Assembly (NCBI GenBank): GCA_902786815.1
Contig: CADADV010000005.1
Coordinates: 160,857 to 224,856 of the forward strand
Direction: 5' to 3'
Source: an uncultured Eubacteriales bacterium
Lineage (GTDB): Bacteria > Bacillota > Clostridia > Peptostreptococcales > Anaerovoracaceae
Length of the DNA: 64,000 nucleotides
A program made the position numbers and the translations under genes. This document shows, in pieces, positions 63,461-64,000 of this stretch (positions are counted from its first letter, which is position 1; each line of letters begins with the position of its first letter). The notes under the pieces were generated by a model. It was not told the origin of the DNA. It searched no databases and saw only the letters and a program-made list of their open reading frames with translations.

Positions 63461-64000
63461 ATGGCTATTAGAAACTGGAAAGACATCCCTCTTTTCAAGG
63501 ATGTTACAGATGAGCAGTGGAACGACTGGCACTGGCAGGTAGCGAACAGACTGGACTCCGTAGAAAAAATCAAGCAGGTCGTAAACCTCACACCGCAGGA
63601 AGAAGAAGATATTACTAAGGTAATGGACGGCTTCAGAGTCGGCATCACACCGTACTATGCTTCCCTGATGGATCCGGACGATCCGCATTGCCCGGTCAGA
63701 ATGCAGGCAGTTCCTACGCTGGCTGAGACCCATAGAGGCGAAGCTGACATGCTCGACCCGCTGCACGAGGACGAAGACTCCCCGGCTCCGGGACTCACCC
63801 ACAGATATCCGGACAGAGTTCTGTTCCTGATCACAGACCAGTGCTCCATGTACTGCAGACACTGCACCAGAAGAAGACTGGCCGGCGAAACAGACGGCGC
63901 TAGATCCATTGAAGATATCAATGCATGCATCGATTACATCAAGAGAACGCCGGTCGTCAGAGACGTACTGCTTTCCGGCGGTGACGCTCTGTGCGTAGAG
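63461..64000 (+). CDS. kamA: Lysine 2,3-aminomutase, 3' end off window
   Basis: 180 codons to the window edge, start ATG 63461 (AAAGGAGA upstream). Radical SAM motif CSMYCRHC (C128, C132, C135) with LTHRYPDRVLFLITDQ before it, both hallmarks of KamA. It converts L-lysine to beta-lysine using a 4Fe-4S cluster, SAM and PLP, the first step of the pathway. The PLP lysine lies beyond the window. Genes such as kamDE and kce are expected beyond the edge. Confidence 0.97.
   Translation, partial: MAIRNWKDIPLFKDVTDEQWNDWHWQVANRLDSVEKIKQVVNLTPQEEEDITKVMDGFRVGITPYYASLMDPDDPHCPVRMQAVPTLAETHRGEADMLDPLHEDEDSPAPGLTHRYPDRVLFLITDQCSMYCRHCTRRRLAGETDGARSIEDINACIDYIKRTPVVRDVLLSGGDALCVE

Overview
The window looks like chromosomal DNA from an amino-acid-fermenting anaerobe of the Clostridia (Bacillota), GC about 55% by eye. 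Support comes from strong AGGAGG ribosome sites, TTGACA/TATAAT promoters, a CIRCE element before clpB, Rex-type operators before a thiolase, rubredoxin, a ferredoxin-type indolepyruvate oxidoreductase, and lysine-fermentation genes (kal, kdd, kamA). An Anaerovoracaceae-like family is my guess, not shown by the sequence. No rRNA, tRNA or CRISPR array was recognised.

Layout. 1-10.5 kb: a truncated beta-lactamase-fold hydrolase, DUF1002 and DUF202 proteins, an AEC transporter, an Orn/Lys/Arg decarboxylase, a lipoprotein, the two-gene radical-SAM/DNA-metabolism pair, signal peptidase I and two unknowns. 10.5-18.7 kb: an XRE regulator, a 609-aa unknown protein, a large SNF2-type helicase, a MoxR AAA+ ATPase and a HEXXH plus VWA protein; this is my main candidate for an undescribed system. 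18.7-29.8 kb: a lipoprotein, an HTH-Uma2 fusion, a DUF2207 protein, a 205-bp inverted repeat, surE, an isochorismatase-like hydrolase, a DUF2156 protein, thiolase under Rex-like sites, a RelB/YafQ-type toxin-antitoxin pair, a radical SAM protein and a YitT protein. 29.8-31.5 kb: an IS256-family element inserted in a tandem hairpin repeat.

31.5-40.7 kb: an arylpyruvate operon (iorA, iorB, a phenylacetate-CoA ligase-like gene, an aminotransferase) running into glnS, a 49-aa membrane peptide and a U32 peptidase. 40.7-51.2 kb: a small membrane protein, repeats, an NhaC antiporter, a tightly coupled five-gene operon (unknown, RNase H-fold exonuclease, proC, Nudix, Xer-like recombinase), a GH25 lysozyme, rubredoxin, thioredoxin, a lipoprotein and mnmA. 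51.2-59.1 kb: a PIN/antitoxin pair, clpB, a DnaJ/DUF5685/DUF815 group, a candidate small RNA and a pseudouridine synthase.

59.4-64 kb: a lysine-fermentation locus. Kal diverges from a sigma-54 activator whose sensor domain is a degenerate copy of the pathway enzyme Kdd; kdd and kamA follow. Near-perfect -24/-12 promoters precede both kal and kdd, and matching GAACCGA-type palindromes lie upstream of each. This suggests direct lysine-pathway sensing coupled to sigma-54 transcription. Thiolase, the Rex sites, the arylpyruvate operon, proC and rubredoxin fit the same amino-acid-fermenting, redox-balanced lifestyle.
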